Source of the DNA: DATCJU01 sp036562635
GTDB lineage: Bacteria > Actinomycetota > Actinomycetes > Mycobacteriales > Pseudonocardiaceae
DNA length: 64,000 bases
NCBI GenBank assembly: GCA_036562635.1
Contig: DATCJU010000094.1
Location: 22,183 to 86,182, forward strand
Direction: 5' to 3'
Part shown: positions 1-8,724 of the stretch, one piece after another
Layout: every line of letters starts with the position of its first letter
How positions within the stretch are numbered: the stretch's first letter is position 1
Made by a program: the position numbers and the translations under genes
The notes under the pieces: generated by a model
Told to the model about the DNA's origin: nothing
Seen by the model: the letters and a program-made list of their open reading frames with translations, nothing else
The model's database searches: none

Positions 1-899
1 TGCCCGCGGTCGCCACGCGGGCGGGCATCCCGCTGGAACGCATGGCCGGCCTGCGCGAGGCGCTCGGCGGCACCGCAACGATCGCCGGGCCCGCCGCGGG
101 TGGTTTCCTGCTCGCCCTGTTCGACGGTTCGACGGTGCTGTGGGTCACCGCGGCCTGCTCGGCCACCGCCGCACTGCTCACCTGGCTGCTGCCCGCCGAG
201 GTGGGCGCGGCGACACCTCCGAACCCGGGGCGGCGACGCTGGCTCGCCGACCTGCGCGAGGCGGGGGCGGTGATCCGCCGCGACCCGCTGCTGACCTGGC
301 TGACCGTCTTCACCACCGCGGGGCTGACGGTGCTCGGCCCGCTGCAGGGCCTGCTGCTGCCGGCGCACCTGGCGGCCACCGGCTCGGCCGCCCAGCTCGG
401 CGGGGTGCTCACCGCGCTCACGGTGGGCGGGATGCTGGGCAACGGGATCTACGCCGCGATCGGCCCCCGCTGGTCCCGACGCACCTGGTTCGTCGTCTGC
501 CAGCTGGGGACGGCCGGAGCGATCGCCTGGCTCGCCGCACTGCCGTCCTTCTGGTGGCTGGTCACCGCGGCGGTCACCGTGGGCCTGCTGTCCGGGCCGC
601 TGCAGCCGATCCTGCTGGTCGTCTCCACCGAGCGGGTTCCCGACCACGTCCGGGGGCGGGTGTTCGGGCTGCAGAACGCGGCCGCGATGGCCGCCGTGCC
701 GGTGGGCCTGTTCGGCGGCGGACTGCTGATCGACACGGTCGGGGTGGACCGGACCGGCACACTCGTGGCTGTGGCGTGGGTGAGCCTGACCGTGGTCGCG
801 CTGCTCGCCCCGGCGGTCCGACAGCTCGGTCGCAGCGAGCGTCCGGGAACGGACACCCCGCACGAGACGGCGGAGGTGGGACGTGCTGACGATCGGTGA
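1..899 (+). CDS. MFS efflux transporter, C-terminal part (5' end outside window)
   Basis: The reading frame is open from the first bases of the window, so the ATG at 42 is internal and the gene begins upstream. About 298 residues are visible. They hold roughly eight hydrophobic segments, and the loop VPDHVRGRVFGLQNA is typical of macrolide-efflux-like (MFS_3 type) transporters. It would act in the cytoplasmic membrane exporting a small molecule, probably by proton antiport (family knowledge; substrate unknown). Its last 17 bases overlap the start of a MerR-family gene, so the two are probably co-transcribed and translationally coupled, which suggests that the regulator controls the pump. Confidence 0.85.
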   Translation, partial: PAVATRAGIPLERMAGLREALGGTATIAGPAAGGFLLALFDGSTVLWVTAACSATAALLTWLLPAEVGAATPPNPGRRRWLADLREAGAVIRRDPLLTWLTVFTTAGLTVLGPLQGLLLPAHLAATGSAAQLGGVLTALTVGGMLGNGIYAAIGPRWSRRTWFVVCQLGTAGAIAWLAALPSFWWLVTAAVTVGLLSGPLQPILLVVSTERVPDHVRGRVFGLQNAAAMAAVPVGLFGGGLLIDTVGVDRTGTLVAVAWVSLTVVALLAPAVRQLGRSERPGTDTPHETAEVGRADDR

Positions 900-1674
900 A
901 CTGGCCCGACTGGCGGGCACCACGGTCCGCGCCGTCCGGCACTACCACGCCGAGGGGCTGCTCGACGAGCCACCGCGGGACCGCTCCGGCTACCGCCGGT
1001 ACGGGGCGCAGGACCTGGTCCGGCTGATCCGCATCCGCCGGCTGCGTGAGCTGGGCCTGTCGCTCGAACAGGTGCGGGAGCTGCTGGACCGGCCGGGCAC
1101 CCTGGCCGAGGCGTTGGACGCCCTGGACACGGAGCTGGCGGCCCGGCAACGCCAGATCGAGGAGCAACGGGCCCGGATCGCCCGGCTCCGCAGGTCGACG
1201 GTGGATCCGGAACTGCCCCCGGGATTCGCCGAACTGTTCGGGGAACTGGCCGCACACGGGGTGAACCCCGACTACCTGGCCCGGGAGAAGGAGGGGCTGC
1301 TCCTGGCCCTGGCCCTGGTGCCGGAGTCCGGGCAGCAGCTGCTGGACCAGCAGCGACGGGTGCTGAACGGTCCGAACGCACGGCGATACGTGGAGCTGGG
1401 CGAGCGGCTGGAGGAACTGGCCGAGGCCGACCCCGACGATCCGCGGGTGGCACAGCTCGCCGCGGAGCTGGTCGACCTGCTGCACACCGACTTCGCCGAA
1501 CTGCTCACCTCGCCGCCCGCCCACGCCCCGGCACGACCGGTCGAGGCGGCGCTGTTCGCCGACTGGGTGAACACGCTGGGCCCGGCGCAGCGCAGGGTGG
1601 TCCAGCACGTCACCGACGCGCTGCAACGCCTACTCCCCACAGACGACGACCAGCCGCGAACCCCGACCGGCTGA
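883..1674 (+). CDS. MerR-family transcriptional regulator
   Basis: A 263-residue protein starting at a GTG inside the 3' end of the MFS gene. Residues 1-70 form a classic MerR winged helix (LTIGELARLAGTTVRAVRHY, then a wing with SGYRRY). A long Gln/Arg/Glu-rich helix around residues 75-108 is the expected dimerisation coiled coil. The remaining 150 residues are helical and unlike the short metal-binding tails of MerR or CueR, so an organic ligand is more likely than a metal. The 17-base overlap with the exporter gene suggests local drug-responsive control. No spacer with the long -35/-10 distance typical of MerR targets is visible because the promoter lies outside the window. Confidence 0.88.
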   Translation: MLTIGELARLAGTTVRAVRHYHAEGLLDEPPRDRSGYRRYGAQDLVRLIRIRRLRELGLSLEQVRELLDRPGTLAEALDALDTELAARQRQIEEQRARIARLRRSTVDPELPPGFAELFGELAAHGVNPDYLAREKEGLLLALALVPESGQQLLDQQRRVLNGPNARRYVELGERLEELAEADPDDPRVAQLAAELVDLLHTDFAELLTSPPAHAPARPVEAALFADWVNTLGPAQRRVVQHVTDALQRLLPTDDDQPRTPTG

Positions 1675-1723
1675 ACCGGACACCACGGCTCCGGCACAGG
1701 GCACCCGAGTCGGTCCTCGGAGG

Positions 1724-2536
1724 TCAGAACCAGCGTTCCAAGACCAGGGCCACCCCGTCCTCGTCGTTGGGCGCGGTGACCTCGTCGGCCACCGCCAGTG
1801 CCTCGGGATGGGCGTTGGCCATCGCCACCCCGTGCCCCGCCCACCGCAGCATCGGCACGTCGTTGGGCATGTCACCGAAGGACACCACGTCCGTCCGGTC
1901 CACCCCGAACCGCTCGGCCACCAGCTCCAACCCGGTCGCCTTGGTGACCCCACGGGCCGACAGTTCGAGCAACCCGCTGCCCGTGGAGTAGGTGATGTCG
2001 ACCGCGTCACCGAGCACGGCCGCGGCGGCCTGGGCCATCTCCTCGCTGGTCATCCCGCGGTGCCGGACCAGCAGCTTCACCGCCGGCCTGCCCAGCACCT
2101 CGGCGCGGGGCACCGCCTCGTGGTCCGGGTTCGGCCAGGCGTGCTCGAAACCCGGTTCGGCCAGGAACTGCTGGTTCCGCCGCTCGTAGGCACTCGCGCC
2201 CACACGCTCCACCGCCACCACACACCCCGGCAGCGCCTCGTCCAGCGCGCCCACCACGTCGTGCAGCAGCACCGGGTCGAGGGTGACGGCGTGCAGCACC
2301 CGGTCGGCGGCGGCGTCGTAGAGCACGGCCCCGTTGGCGCACACCGCCAGCCCCGCCTGGCCCAGCTCGGAGACCACGGGTGGGATCCACCGCGGCGGCC
2401 GTCCGGTGACCAGGACGAACGGGGTGCCGGCCGTGGTCACCCGCTGCACGGTGGCCATGGTGCGGGGGCTCACCCGCTCCTGAGGGTTCAACAGGGTGCC
2501 GTCGACGTCGGTCGCTACCAGTCTGGGAGTCTGCAC
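1724..2536 (-). CDS. HAD-superfamily hydrolase, Cof-like subfamily IIB
   Basis: A 270-residue protein with all four HAD motifs: DVDGTLL near the N-terminus (nucleophile and acid Asp), a TGRP motif II region, the Lys of VKLLV, and motif IV SFGDMPNDVPML binding Mg2+. The insert between motifs II and III is the C2 cap of the Cof subfamily. Such enzymes dephosphorylate sugar phosphates or nucleotide cofactors in the cytoplasm; the substrate cannot be read from sequence. The GTG start at 2536 puts motif I at residue 9, as usual for the family. The open frame extends further upstream, but that extension has no family resemblance. It converges with the MerR gene. Confidence 0.85.
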   Translation of the reverse strand: MQTPRLVATDVDGTLLNPQERVSPRTMATVQRVTTAGTPFVLVTGRPPRWIPPVVSELGQAGLAVCANGAVLYDAAADRVLHAVTLDPVLLHDVVGALDEALPGCVVAVERVGASAYERRNQQFLAEPGFEHAWPNPDHEAVPRAEVLGRPAVKLLVRHRGMTSEEMAQAAAAVLGDAVDITYSTGSGLLELSARGVTKATGLELVAERFGVDRTDVVSFGDMPNDVPMLRWAGHGVAMANAHPEALAVADEVTAPNDEDGVALVLERWF

Positions 2537-2766
2537 CCTTCCATCGTGCCTGGTCGATCCACACCACCACCTGGTCCGAAGGGGGGAGAGGTATGGTTCC
2601 GGCCACTTCTCCACCCCGACCGGGCCCGGTTCGACGGGGGAGGAAGAACGGCGCATACCCGCCGACCGTCCGGGTACCCCGCTTCCCGGGGGGACGGCAC
2701 CGCGGGTGGTGCACCGACGCGTCACCCGCGGTGTCGGGCGGTGCCACGAAGGGAACGCGGACCGCG

Positions 2767-3411
2767 ATGCACAGGGCGGACGCGCTGGTACGGGAGCTGC
2801 TGCGGCAGGGGGGACGGACCTACGCGGAGCAGGCGGGTATCCGCCTGGCCAACCGGCCGGCACCGCTCTACCAGCTCCTGGTGTTGACCGTCCTGGTGTC
2901 GATCCCCATCCGGGCGGACGTCGCGGTGGCGGCGGCCCGGGAACTGTTCGCCGCCGGGTGGACCACTCCCCACGCCCTGCTGGCCTCCTCCTGGCAGGAA
3001 CGGGTGGACGCGCTGGGTCGCGCGCACTACGTGCGCTACGACGAGAGCACCGCGACCCGCCTGGCCGAGGGCGCCCGGCTGCTGCTCGACCGCTACCGGG
3101 GCGACCTGCGCCGGCTCCGGGAGGCGGCCGGAGGCGACCGCGCCGAACTGCGGCGTCGGCTCCAGGAGTTCCCCCGGATAGGGCCGGTCGGCGCGGATGT
3201 CTTCTGCCGCGAGGCACAGGCGGTGTGGCCGGAACTGCGCCCCTACCTGGACCGGCGTGCTCTCACCGCCGCCCACGACCTGGGCCTGCCCACCGACCCG
3301 GACCGGCTCGCCGAACTCGTGGCCGCGAACGACCTGGCCCGGCTGGCCGCCGCCCTGGTGCGAGCCGGCCTGGACCGCCGGCTCGCCGAGAAGATCCGCG
3401 CCGCCGCCTGA
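2767..3411 (+). CDS. HhH-GPD-like endonuclease III relative
   Basis: A 214-residue helical protein. LTVLVSIPIRADVAVAAA at residues 40-57 resembles the endonuclease III core helix, and FPRIGPVGADVF at 135-146 is a helix-hairpin-helix. The Lys that follows the hairpin Gly in bifunctional glycosylases is absent. Asp162 may be the conserved acid. There is no C-terminal Cys cluster for a 4Fe-4S centre. By family it would bind DNA and may excise damaged bases as a monofunctional enzyme, but the altered motif makes the activity uncertain. Start chosen at the ATG at 2767, where the family similarity begins. Convergent with serS. Confidence 0.7.
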   Translation: MHRADALVRELLRQGGRTYAEQAGIRLANRPAPLYQLLVLTVLVSIPIRADVAVAAARELFAAGWTTPHALLASSWQERVDALGRAHYVRYDESTATRLAEGARLLLDRYRGDLRRLREAAGGDRAELRRRLQEFPRIGPVGADVFCREAQAVWPELRPYLDRRALTAAHDLGLPTDPDRLAELVAANDLARLAAALVRAGLDRRLAEKIRAAA

Positions 3412-3441
3412 CCGCGGGTGCCGGCCGGGTCGGCGACCCGC

Positions 3442-4710
3442 TCAGCGCGCGACCGGCTCCAGCACCTCCCGGCCGCCCAGGAACGGGCGCAGCGCCTCGG
3501 GCACCCGCACCGAACCGTCGGCCTGCTGGTGGTTCTCCAGGATCGCCACCAGCCACCGCGTGGTGGCCAACGTGCCGTTCAGGGTGGCCGCGATCTGCGG
3601 GCGCCCGTTGGCGTCCCGGTAGCGCACCCCGAGGCGGCGGGCCTGGAAGGTGGTGCAGTTCGACGTCGACGTGACCTCGCGGTAGGTCTGCTGGCTGGGC
3701 AACCAGGCCTCGCAGTCGTACTTGCGGGCCGCGGACGCCCCCAGGTCGCCGGCCGCCACGTCGATCACCCGGTACGGCAGCTCGACCTTGGCCAGCATCT
3801 CCTCCTCCCAGGCCAGCAGGCGCAGGTGCTCCTCGTGCGCCTCCTCGGGCCGGCAGTAGGAGAACATCTCCACCTTGTTGAACTGGTGGACGCGGATGAT
3901 CCCGCGCACGTCCTTGCCGTAGGAACCGGCCTCGCGCCGGAAACAGGAGGACCAGCCGGCGTAGCGGATCGGGCCGTTCGACAGGTCGATGATCTCGCCG
4001 GCGTGCAGCCCGGCCAGCGGCACCTCGGAGGTGCCCACCAGGTACAGGTCGTCGTCACGCAGCCGGTAGACCTCGCTGGCGTGCGCCCCGAGGAAGCCGG
4101 TGCCCTCCATGATCTCCGGGCGCACCAGCACCGGTGGGATCACCACCTGGAAACCGGCGGCCACCGCCTGCTGCACGGCCAGGTTGAGCAGCGCCAGCTC
4201 CAGCTGTGCGCCCACGCCGGTGAGGAAGTAGAAGCGGGAACCGGAGACCTTGGCGCCGCGCTCGACGTCGATCGCGCCCAGCCCCTCGCCCAGCTCCAGG
4301 TGGTCCTTCGGTTCGAAGTCGAACGTCCGTGGCTCGCCGACGTGCCGGAGCACCACGTAGTCGTCCTCGCCACCGGCCGGGGCGCCCTCCTCGACGATGT
4401 TGGACACCCGGCGGTGCGCCTCGACGAACGCGGCCTCCGCCTCGGCCTGCTCGGCCTCGGCGGCCTTGACCGCGGCGGCCAGCTCCTTGGCCTTGGCCAG
4501 CAGCGCCTCGCGCTCCTCGCCCTTGGCCTTGCCGACCTGCTTGCCGAGCTGCTTCTGCTCGGCGCGCAGCGAGTCCGCGCGGGACACCGCGGCACGGCGG
4601 CGCTCGTCGGCTTCCAGCAGCGCGTCCACCAGCGCGGGGTCCTCACCCCTGGCCTGCTGGGAGGCGCGCACGGCGTCCGGGTCCTCGCGGAGCGTCTTCA
4701 GGTCGATCAC
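3442..4710 (-). CDS. serS: Seryl-tRNA synthetase
   Basis: A 422-residue class II synthetase that charges tRNA-Ser (and tRNA-Sec where present) with serine. The N-terminal arm is a long antiparallel coiled coil (about residues 30-105, rich in Ala, Glu and Lys) that grips the tRNA variable arm. The catalytic core shows motif 2 (FRREAGSYGKDVRGI) and a motif 3 region TSTSNCTTFQARRL with the conserved serine-binding TSTSNC. Length is normal for bacterial SerRS. It starts at GTG 4710 with MIDLKTLREDPDAVRAS, the usual SerRS beginning. Convergent with the upstream HhH-GPD gene. Confidence 0.98.
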   Translation of the reverse strand: MIDLKTLREDPDAVRASQQARGEDPALVDALLEADERRRAAVSRADSLRAEQKQLGKQVGKAKGEEREALLAKAKELAAAVKAAEAEQAEAEAAFVEAHRRVSNIVEEGAPAGGEDDYVVLRHVGEPRTFDFEPKDHLELGEGLGAIDVERGAKVSGSRFYFLTGVGAQLELALLNLAVQQAVAAGFQVVIPPVLVRPEIMEGTGFLGAHASEVYRLRDDDLYLVGTSEVPLAGLHAGEIIDLSNGPIRYAGWSSCFRREAGSYGKDVRGIIRVHQFNKVEMFSYCRPEEAHEEHLRLLAWEEEMLAKVELPYRVIDVAAGDLGASAARKYDCEAWLPSQQTYREVTSTSNCTTFQARRLGVRYRDANGRPQIAATLNGTLATTRWLVAILENHQQADGSVRVPEALRPFLGGREVLEPVAR

Positions 4711-4721
4711 GGCAGGTCAGC

Positions 4722-5000
4722 CTAGTCGCCGTCGCCCGAAAACGTTCCGCCACCCGCCGGTTCGGCCCGTCCGGCGGACGAGGTGAGCAGCACGAGCAGG
4801 GCGGCGAGCTGGACCAGGGCGGCCACCGCGACCGGCGGCGACACCGAGCGGGCGCACCGCGTCCCGGTCGACAGGCCACCGGGCAGACGGACGCCCCGAA
4901 CACCGCGCCACAGCGCTAGCCCGGCCGGGCCGAACGCGATGTTCCCCGTGAAACCGTGCGCCGGAGCCGGTGCAACCGACAGGGCGCAGCCCCGGCGCAC
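4722..5000 (-). CDS. Possible small membrane protein, uncharacterised
   Basis: This is the best frame in the roughly 460 bases between serS and the DUF350 gene, 92 codons from GTG 5000. One hydrophobic helix is predicted near residues 55-75 (VAVAALVQLAALLVLLTSS), and the protein ends in GTFSGDGD. There is no recognisable family and no clear ribosome binding site, and other frames here are also open, as usual at this base composition. It could be a real single-pass protein or chance. I see nothing else in the stretch. Confidence 0.3.
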   Translation of the reverse strand: MRRGCALSVAPAPAHGFTGNIAFGPAGLALWRGVRGVRLPGGLSTGTRCARSVSPPVAVAALVQLAALLVLLTSSAGRAEPAGGGTFSGDGD

Positions 5001-5169
5001 CGTCCGGCACGCAGGTCACCGGGAACGGCGGCACCACCACGGGCACGGCGCACCCCGCGGTGACCGACGTCCGGTACGTCCCGGTCCGGCCAGCGGACCG
5101 GCCACCCCGACCCCGGCGACGATGCGGTGGGCGGCGCGCCGGGGGCGGGTCGTGGCGCCCGGAGGTCGA

Positions 5170-5640
5170 TCAGGAGATGGCGACCGCGACGACCAGGCCG
5201 AGCGCCAGGTGCGCGGCGGCGACGACCAGGCTGGCCGGGGTGAACTCGTCGGCCCGGATCAGCTGCCCGATCTGGATACGGGCCACCCATTCCAGCAGCC
5301 GCACGGCGAGCACCTGGACCACGATGCCGATCAGGCCGAACACCAGGGAGGCGATCAGCCCCTCGACGAGGTTCCCCCCGGAGGAGTAGATGGCCACCAC
5401 CACGATGAACGCCATGCTCACCAGACCGGCGGCGGTCACCACCACGGCGTTCGGTGCTCCGGCCCGCACCAGCTGGTTCAGCCGCCCCGGGGTGGTCAGG
5501 TCGATGGCGTAGAAGCCCACCAGCATCAGCAGGACACCGACGAGGGCGTAGAGCACGATCGCGCCCACACCACGGCTGAGCGCGGCGACGAAGTCCTGTC
5601 CCTGCGCAAGGGTGGACTGCGCAGCGAGGGTAGCGGTCAC
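5170..5640 (-). CDS. DUF350 (YjfL-like) membrane protein
   Basis: A 156-residue protein with four hydrophobic helices in two similar halves, the usual DUF350 architecture: a short amphipathic start, then IVLYALVGVLLMLVGFYAID and AVVVTAAGLVSMAFIVVVA, then a second pair. A good AGGAGG lies six bases before the GTG at 5640. It follows an ATP-grasp gene of the glutathionylspermidine-synthase fold by 58 bases on the same strand, and that follows a small anchored protein. This order matches the E. coli yjfM/yjfC/yjfL grouping. The function of DUF350 is not established; a membrane partner of the ATP-grasp enzyme is a reasonable inference. Confidence 0.85.
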   Translation of the reverse strand: MTATLAAQSTLAQGQDFVAALSRGVGAIVLYALVGVLLMLVGFYAIDLTTPGRLNQLVRAGAPNAVVVTAAGLVSMAFIVVVAIYSSGGNLVEGLIASLVFGLIGIVVQVLAVRLLEWVARIQIGQLIRADEFTPASLVVAAAHLALGLVVAVAIS

Positions 5641-5698
5641 TTACTGCCTCCTGTGTTCTGCGGGACACCCGCACCCAACCACAACGGACCAGGGCGGG

Positions 5699-6865
5699 TC
5701 ACGACTGCGGGATGCGGTGGGGGACGAACGCGGCCCCGTCGTCGGTGACCAGACCGGCGGTCTCCCGGATACCGAGACCGGCCGACGCGTCCCCGACGAT
5801 CCACGCCCCCAGCACCGGCCGCATTCCGTCGAACTCGGGCAGCGGCGCGAACAACTGGTAGACGTAGCCCTCCTGCCCGTAGACGCCGCCGGTCTCGTGC
5901 TGCATGCCCGGCGCGACGATCTGGATGTTCGCGCCCTCACGTCCCAGCTTGGGCTTGCGCACGTACTCGGTGAGCATCCCGGGCTGGTCGAGGTAGGCGG
6001 GCAGCAGGTTGGGGTGGCCGGGGTACATCTCCCACAGCACCGCCAGCAGCGCCTTGTTGGACAGCAGCATCTTCCACAGCGGCTCCACCCACAGGGTTTC
6101 CGGCAGGGACTCCACGGCGTACTTGCCGAACTGGTCCTCGACCATCCACTCCCAGGGGTAGAGCTTGAAGACCGTGCGCATCGGCGCCTCGGCCAGGTCC
6201 ACGAAGCGGTTCAGTGCACTGTCCCAGCCGATCTCCTCGATCGGCAGGCCGATCGTGTCCAGCCCGGCCTCGGCCGCGGTCTCCTGCAGGTAGGCCACGG
6301 TGACGTGGTCCTCGCCGGTGGGGTCACCGGACGACCAGGTGAAGTGCACCTCGCCGGAGGGCAACCGCCCGGCGATCTCGGTCCACCGCTCGACCAGCTT
6401 CTCGTGCAGCGAGTTCCACTGGTCGTCACCCTCGTGCACGTCGGTGAGCCAGTGCCACTGCACCACCGCCGCCTCCAGCAGCGAGGTGGGAGTGTCCGCG
6501 TTGTACTCCAGGAGCTTGGCCGGCCCCCTGCCGTCGTAGCGCAGGTCGAACCGGCCGTACACGTGCGGATCGCCGCGCCGCCACGACTCGGCGATCGCGG
6601 GCCACACCCACTCCGGTATGCCGAAGTCCCGGTACCGCTCGGCGGTGATCACGTGGTCCACCGCCTCCAGGCACATGGAGTGCAGCAGCTCGACGTCGGC
6701 CTCCAGTGCGAGCACCTCGTCCAGGCTGAACACGTAGTGCACCGACTCGTCCCAGTAGGGACGGCGCACTCCGTTCGGTCCGACGGCCGGCGCCCCGAAG
6801 ACCAGCCCCTGCTCGGCGATCCGACGCTGCCAGTCGGGACGGGGCTCCCCCACTTCCCGGTGCAC
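5699..6865 (-). CDS. Glutathionylspermidine-synthase-fold ATP-grasp protein (YgiC/YjfC-like)
   Basis: A 388-residue member of the C-terminal glutathionylspermidine synthase family (GSP_synth, ATP-grasp). It shows YNADTPTSLLEAAVVQWHW, GKYAVES and KPKLGREGANI, typical of the nucleotide and Mg2+ site, and a terminal AWIVGDASAGLGIRE. The N-terminal amidase domain of E. coli Gss is absent, as in YgiC and YjfC. Actinobacteria use mycothiol rather than glutathione, so literal glutathionylspermidine synthesis is unlikely; ligation of an amine or amino acid to another acceptor is more plausible. Start taken at GTG 6865 with GGAG upstream. The start lies 7 bases after the preceding gene's stop, so the genes form one operon. 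Confidence 0.88.
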   Translation of the reverse strand: MHREVGEPRPDWQRRIAEQGLVFGAPAVGPNGVRRPYWDESVHYVFSLDEVLALEADVELLHSMCLEAVDHVITAERYRDFGIPEWVWPAIAESWRRGDPHVYGRFDLRYDGRGPAKLLEYNADTPTSLLEAAVVQWHWLTDVHEGDDQWNSLHEKLVERWTEIAGRLPSGEVHFTWSSGDPTGEDHVTVAYLQETAAEAGLDTIGLPIEEIGWDSALNRFVDLAEAPMRTVFKLYPWEWMVEDQFGKYAVESLPETLWVEPLWKMLLSNKALLAVLWEMYPGHPNLLPAYLDQPGMLTEYVRKPKLGREGANIQIVAPGMQHETGGVYGQEGYVYQLFAPLPEFDGMRPVLGAWIVGDASAGLGIRETAGLVTDDGAAFVPHRIPQS

Positions 6866-6872
6866 GATCCGA

Positions 6873-7457
6873 TCAGCTCCCGCTTCCGCCCTTGCCGCTG
6901 ATACCGAAACCGCCACGCTGGATGACCGTGCCGGACTTGGTCCGGACCTCCGCGTTGCCGGGACGGAGCGTGGTGCCGCCGGTGACCTTCTGGCCGTAGG
7001 TGCCGGTACCACCGTAGTGGTAGTGGTACTGGTTGCCGCCGATGTAGACGTGGCCACCGCTGTGGTAGCCGCCGTGGGAGCGCGCGTAGTTCTCGTCGCA
7101 GTAGTCGTCGTCGACGATCACGCCGTTGCTGTCGACACAGTGCGCGACGACCCGGTCGGGCGTGCTGGCCGCGTACCAGACGGCCACCAGGGCGACCACG
7201 CCGACGCTGACCCCGCTCCCGATCAGGACACGGCGCCGGGTACGCGCCTTACGTTCCGCGCTCTCCTGCTCGGCCAGCCAACGCTCGCGTTCCAGCACGG
7301 CAGCGCGTTCCCTGGCGCGCTGCTCCGCGAGGCTCGGCGGGCGGGGCGTGGTCTTGCCGGGTTCCTGGAACTCCATCCGGCCCCTGCGCTGAGGTTCTCC
7401 GGGTGTGCCCGGGCTCACCGGGCCACCGCCCTGCCCCTGCTCGTCATGGTCAGTCAT
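6873..7457 (-). CDS. Membrane-anchored protein with YgiB/YjfM-like C-terminal domain
   Basis: A 194-residue protein. Residues 1-85 are hydrophilic and charged (a coiled-coil-like stretch AEQRARERAAVLERER), followed by one transmembrane helix (VLIGSGVSVGVVALVAVWYAA). The exported-side domain has two nearby Cys (HCVDSNGVIVDDDYCDENY), a His/Gly/Tyr-rich stretch (GNQYHYHYGG) and a Gly-rich tail. The Cys pair and Gly/His/Tyr-rich end recall DUF1190 proteins YgiB and YjfM, which sit beside YgiC and YjfC in enterobacteria. It is the first gene of the cassette with the ATP-grasp and DUF350 genes. DUF1190 is my inference, not a clear match. Confidence 0.6.
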   Translation of the reverse strand: MTDHDEQGQGGGPVSPGTPGEPQRRGRMEFQEPGKTTPRPPSLAEQRARERAAVLERERWLAEQESAERKARTRRRVLIGSGVSVGVVALVAVWYAASTPDRVVAHCVDSNGVIVDDDYCDENYARSHGGYHSGGHVYIGGNQYHYHYGGTGTYGQKVTGGTTLRPGNAEVRTKSGTVIQRGGFGISGKGGSGS

Positions 7458-7508
7458 CAGCCACTCCCGCTCGCACGGTACCCAGCGTGGGACACCCGTG
7501 GGACGTAG

Positions 7509-8720
7509 ATGCCGAACCGAAACACAACTCGGCCAACCCGTCCCTTCGACGTGCCCGGCATCATGGAACAGATGTTCCCGCGCAGAGAACGGTTCCCGGC
7601 CGACGCTCGTACCGCCGGCACCCGACGCGTGATGCTCGGTGCTTTCTTCGGGGCGGTCGCCGTGCTGGCCGCCACGACGGTGCTCACGTGGGACACGATG
7701 CAGGCGCGGAAGGCGGCGCGGGCCGAGGCGGCGGCCCGCGAGATCGCTCGGGCCGAGGCGTTCGCCGCACCACCGGGTTCCTGTCTGACCTGGACGGAAC
7801 CGGAAGCGGCCGACATCCGGAAGGTGGACTGCACCGAACCGCACCTGTTCGAACTGGTCGGCACCGCGGACCTGGAACCGATCCTGGGCAAGAACACGCC
7901 CTACCCGTCAGCCGAGCGGTGGCAGGAGCTCAAGGAGGAGCACTGCACGACGCTGGCCACCGACTACATGAACGGCAAGCTCGACCCCTTCGGACGGTTC
8001 AGCGTCGGCGCGCTCACCCCGAGCCAGCAGGGATGGCAGAACGGGGACAAGCGTCTGCGGTGCGGACTGCAGATCGTGGGCCCCTCCGGTGCGGTGTTCT
8101 CCGTGGTCGGCAGCGCCACCAAGCTCGACCAGTCGGACGTGCACGAGGTGGGCACCTGCATCGGCATCGACGGCAAGAGCGTCGGCGACCCGGGAGTGGA
8201 CTGCGCAGGGCCGCACGCCTACGAGATCGTCGGCGTGATCGACCTGGGCGTGCTGTTCCACGACGAGGAGTACCCGGACACCAAGAAGCAGGACCCGCCC
8301 CTGTTCGAGTCGTGCAACGCCCTGGCCAAGGAGTACTCCGGCGGCAAGGACATCAGCACGATGGGACTGGTCGTCACCTGGGACAACCTCGCCCAGGAGA
8401 GCTGGGACGCCGGCTCCCGCAAGGTGAACTGCAAGGTCGGCGCCTCCCTGCCGGACGGCAGTGGCCTGGCCCCGGTGACCGGCAGCATCAAGGGCGAGGT
8501 GCAGGTCGGCACGGAACCGGCCCCACCCGCCGAGAAGGTCAGGCCCGGCTCCCCGGCCACCACCGTGCCGCCCCCGATCCCCGCCACCCCCGAGGAGGAG
8601 CAGGAGGAGGGCCAGGGAGAGGAGTCGCCGGACGATCAGCAGAACTCCGAACAGAACCCGCCGGGCTCCGAGGAGAACCAACCCAGCCAGGAACCCTCGA
8701 CCTCGCCCTCGGAAGGATGA
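7509..8720 (+). CDS. Septum formation family protein with two domain copies
   Basis: A 403-residue membrane-anchored protein. One transmembrane helix lies near residues 41-60. Two copies of the actinobacterial septum-formation domain follow: residues about 85-195 beginning APPGSCLTW and 215-310 beginning HEVGTCIGI. Each carries Cys residues likely to form disulphides outside the cell and the motif CTEPHLFELVG or CAGPHAYEIVG. The last 80 residues are Pro/Glu/Gln-rich and probably disordered. In mycobacteria related proteins are linked to septum formation, mostly by annotation. The start could also be a later Met (20 or 22). It is followed after 4 bases by a zincin gene. Confidence 0.82.
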   Translation: MPNRNTTRPTRPFDVPGIMEQMFPRRERFPADARTAGTRRVMLGAFFGAVAVLAATTVLTWDTMQARKAARAEAAAREIARAEAFAAPPGSCLTWTEPEAADIRKVDCTEPHLFELVGTADLEPILGKNTPYPSAERWQELKEEHCTTLATDYMNGKLDPFGRFSVGALTPSQQGWQNGDKRLRCGLQIVGPSGAVFSVVGSATKLDQSDVHEVGTCIGIDGKSVGDPGVDCAGPHAYEIVGVIDLGVLFHDEEYPDTKKQDPPLFESCNALAKEYSGGKDISTMGLVVTWDNLAQESWDAGSRKVNCKVGASLPDGSGLAPVTGSIKGEVQVGTEPAPPAEKVRPGSPATTVPPPIPATPEEEQEEGQGEESPDDQQNSEQNPPGSEENQPSQEPSTSPSEG

Positions 8721-8724
8721 ACAG

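Noticed and set aside
5699..6865. Annotating the ATP-grasp gene as a true glutathionylspermidine synthase.
   Set aside because: The amidase domain is missing and the likely host group lacks glutathione; only the fold is supported.
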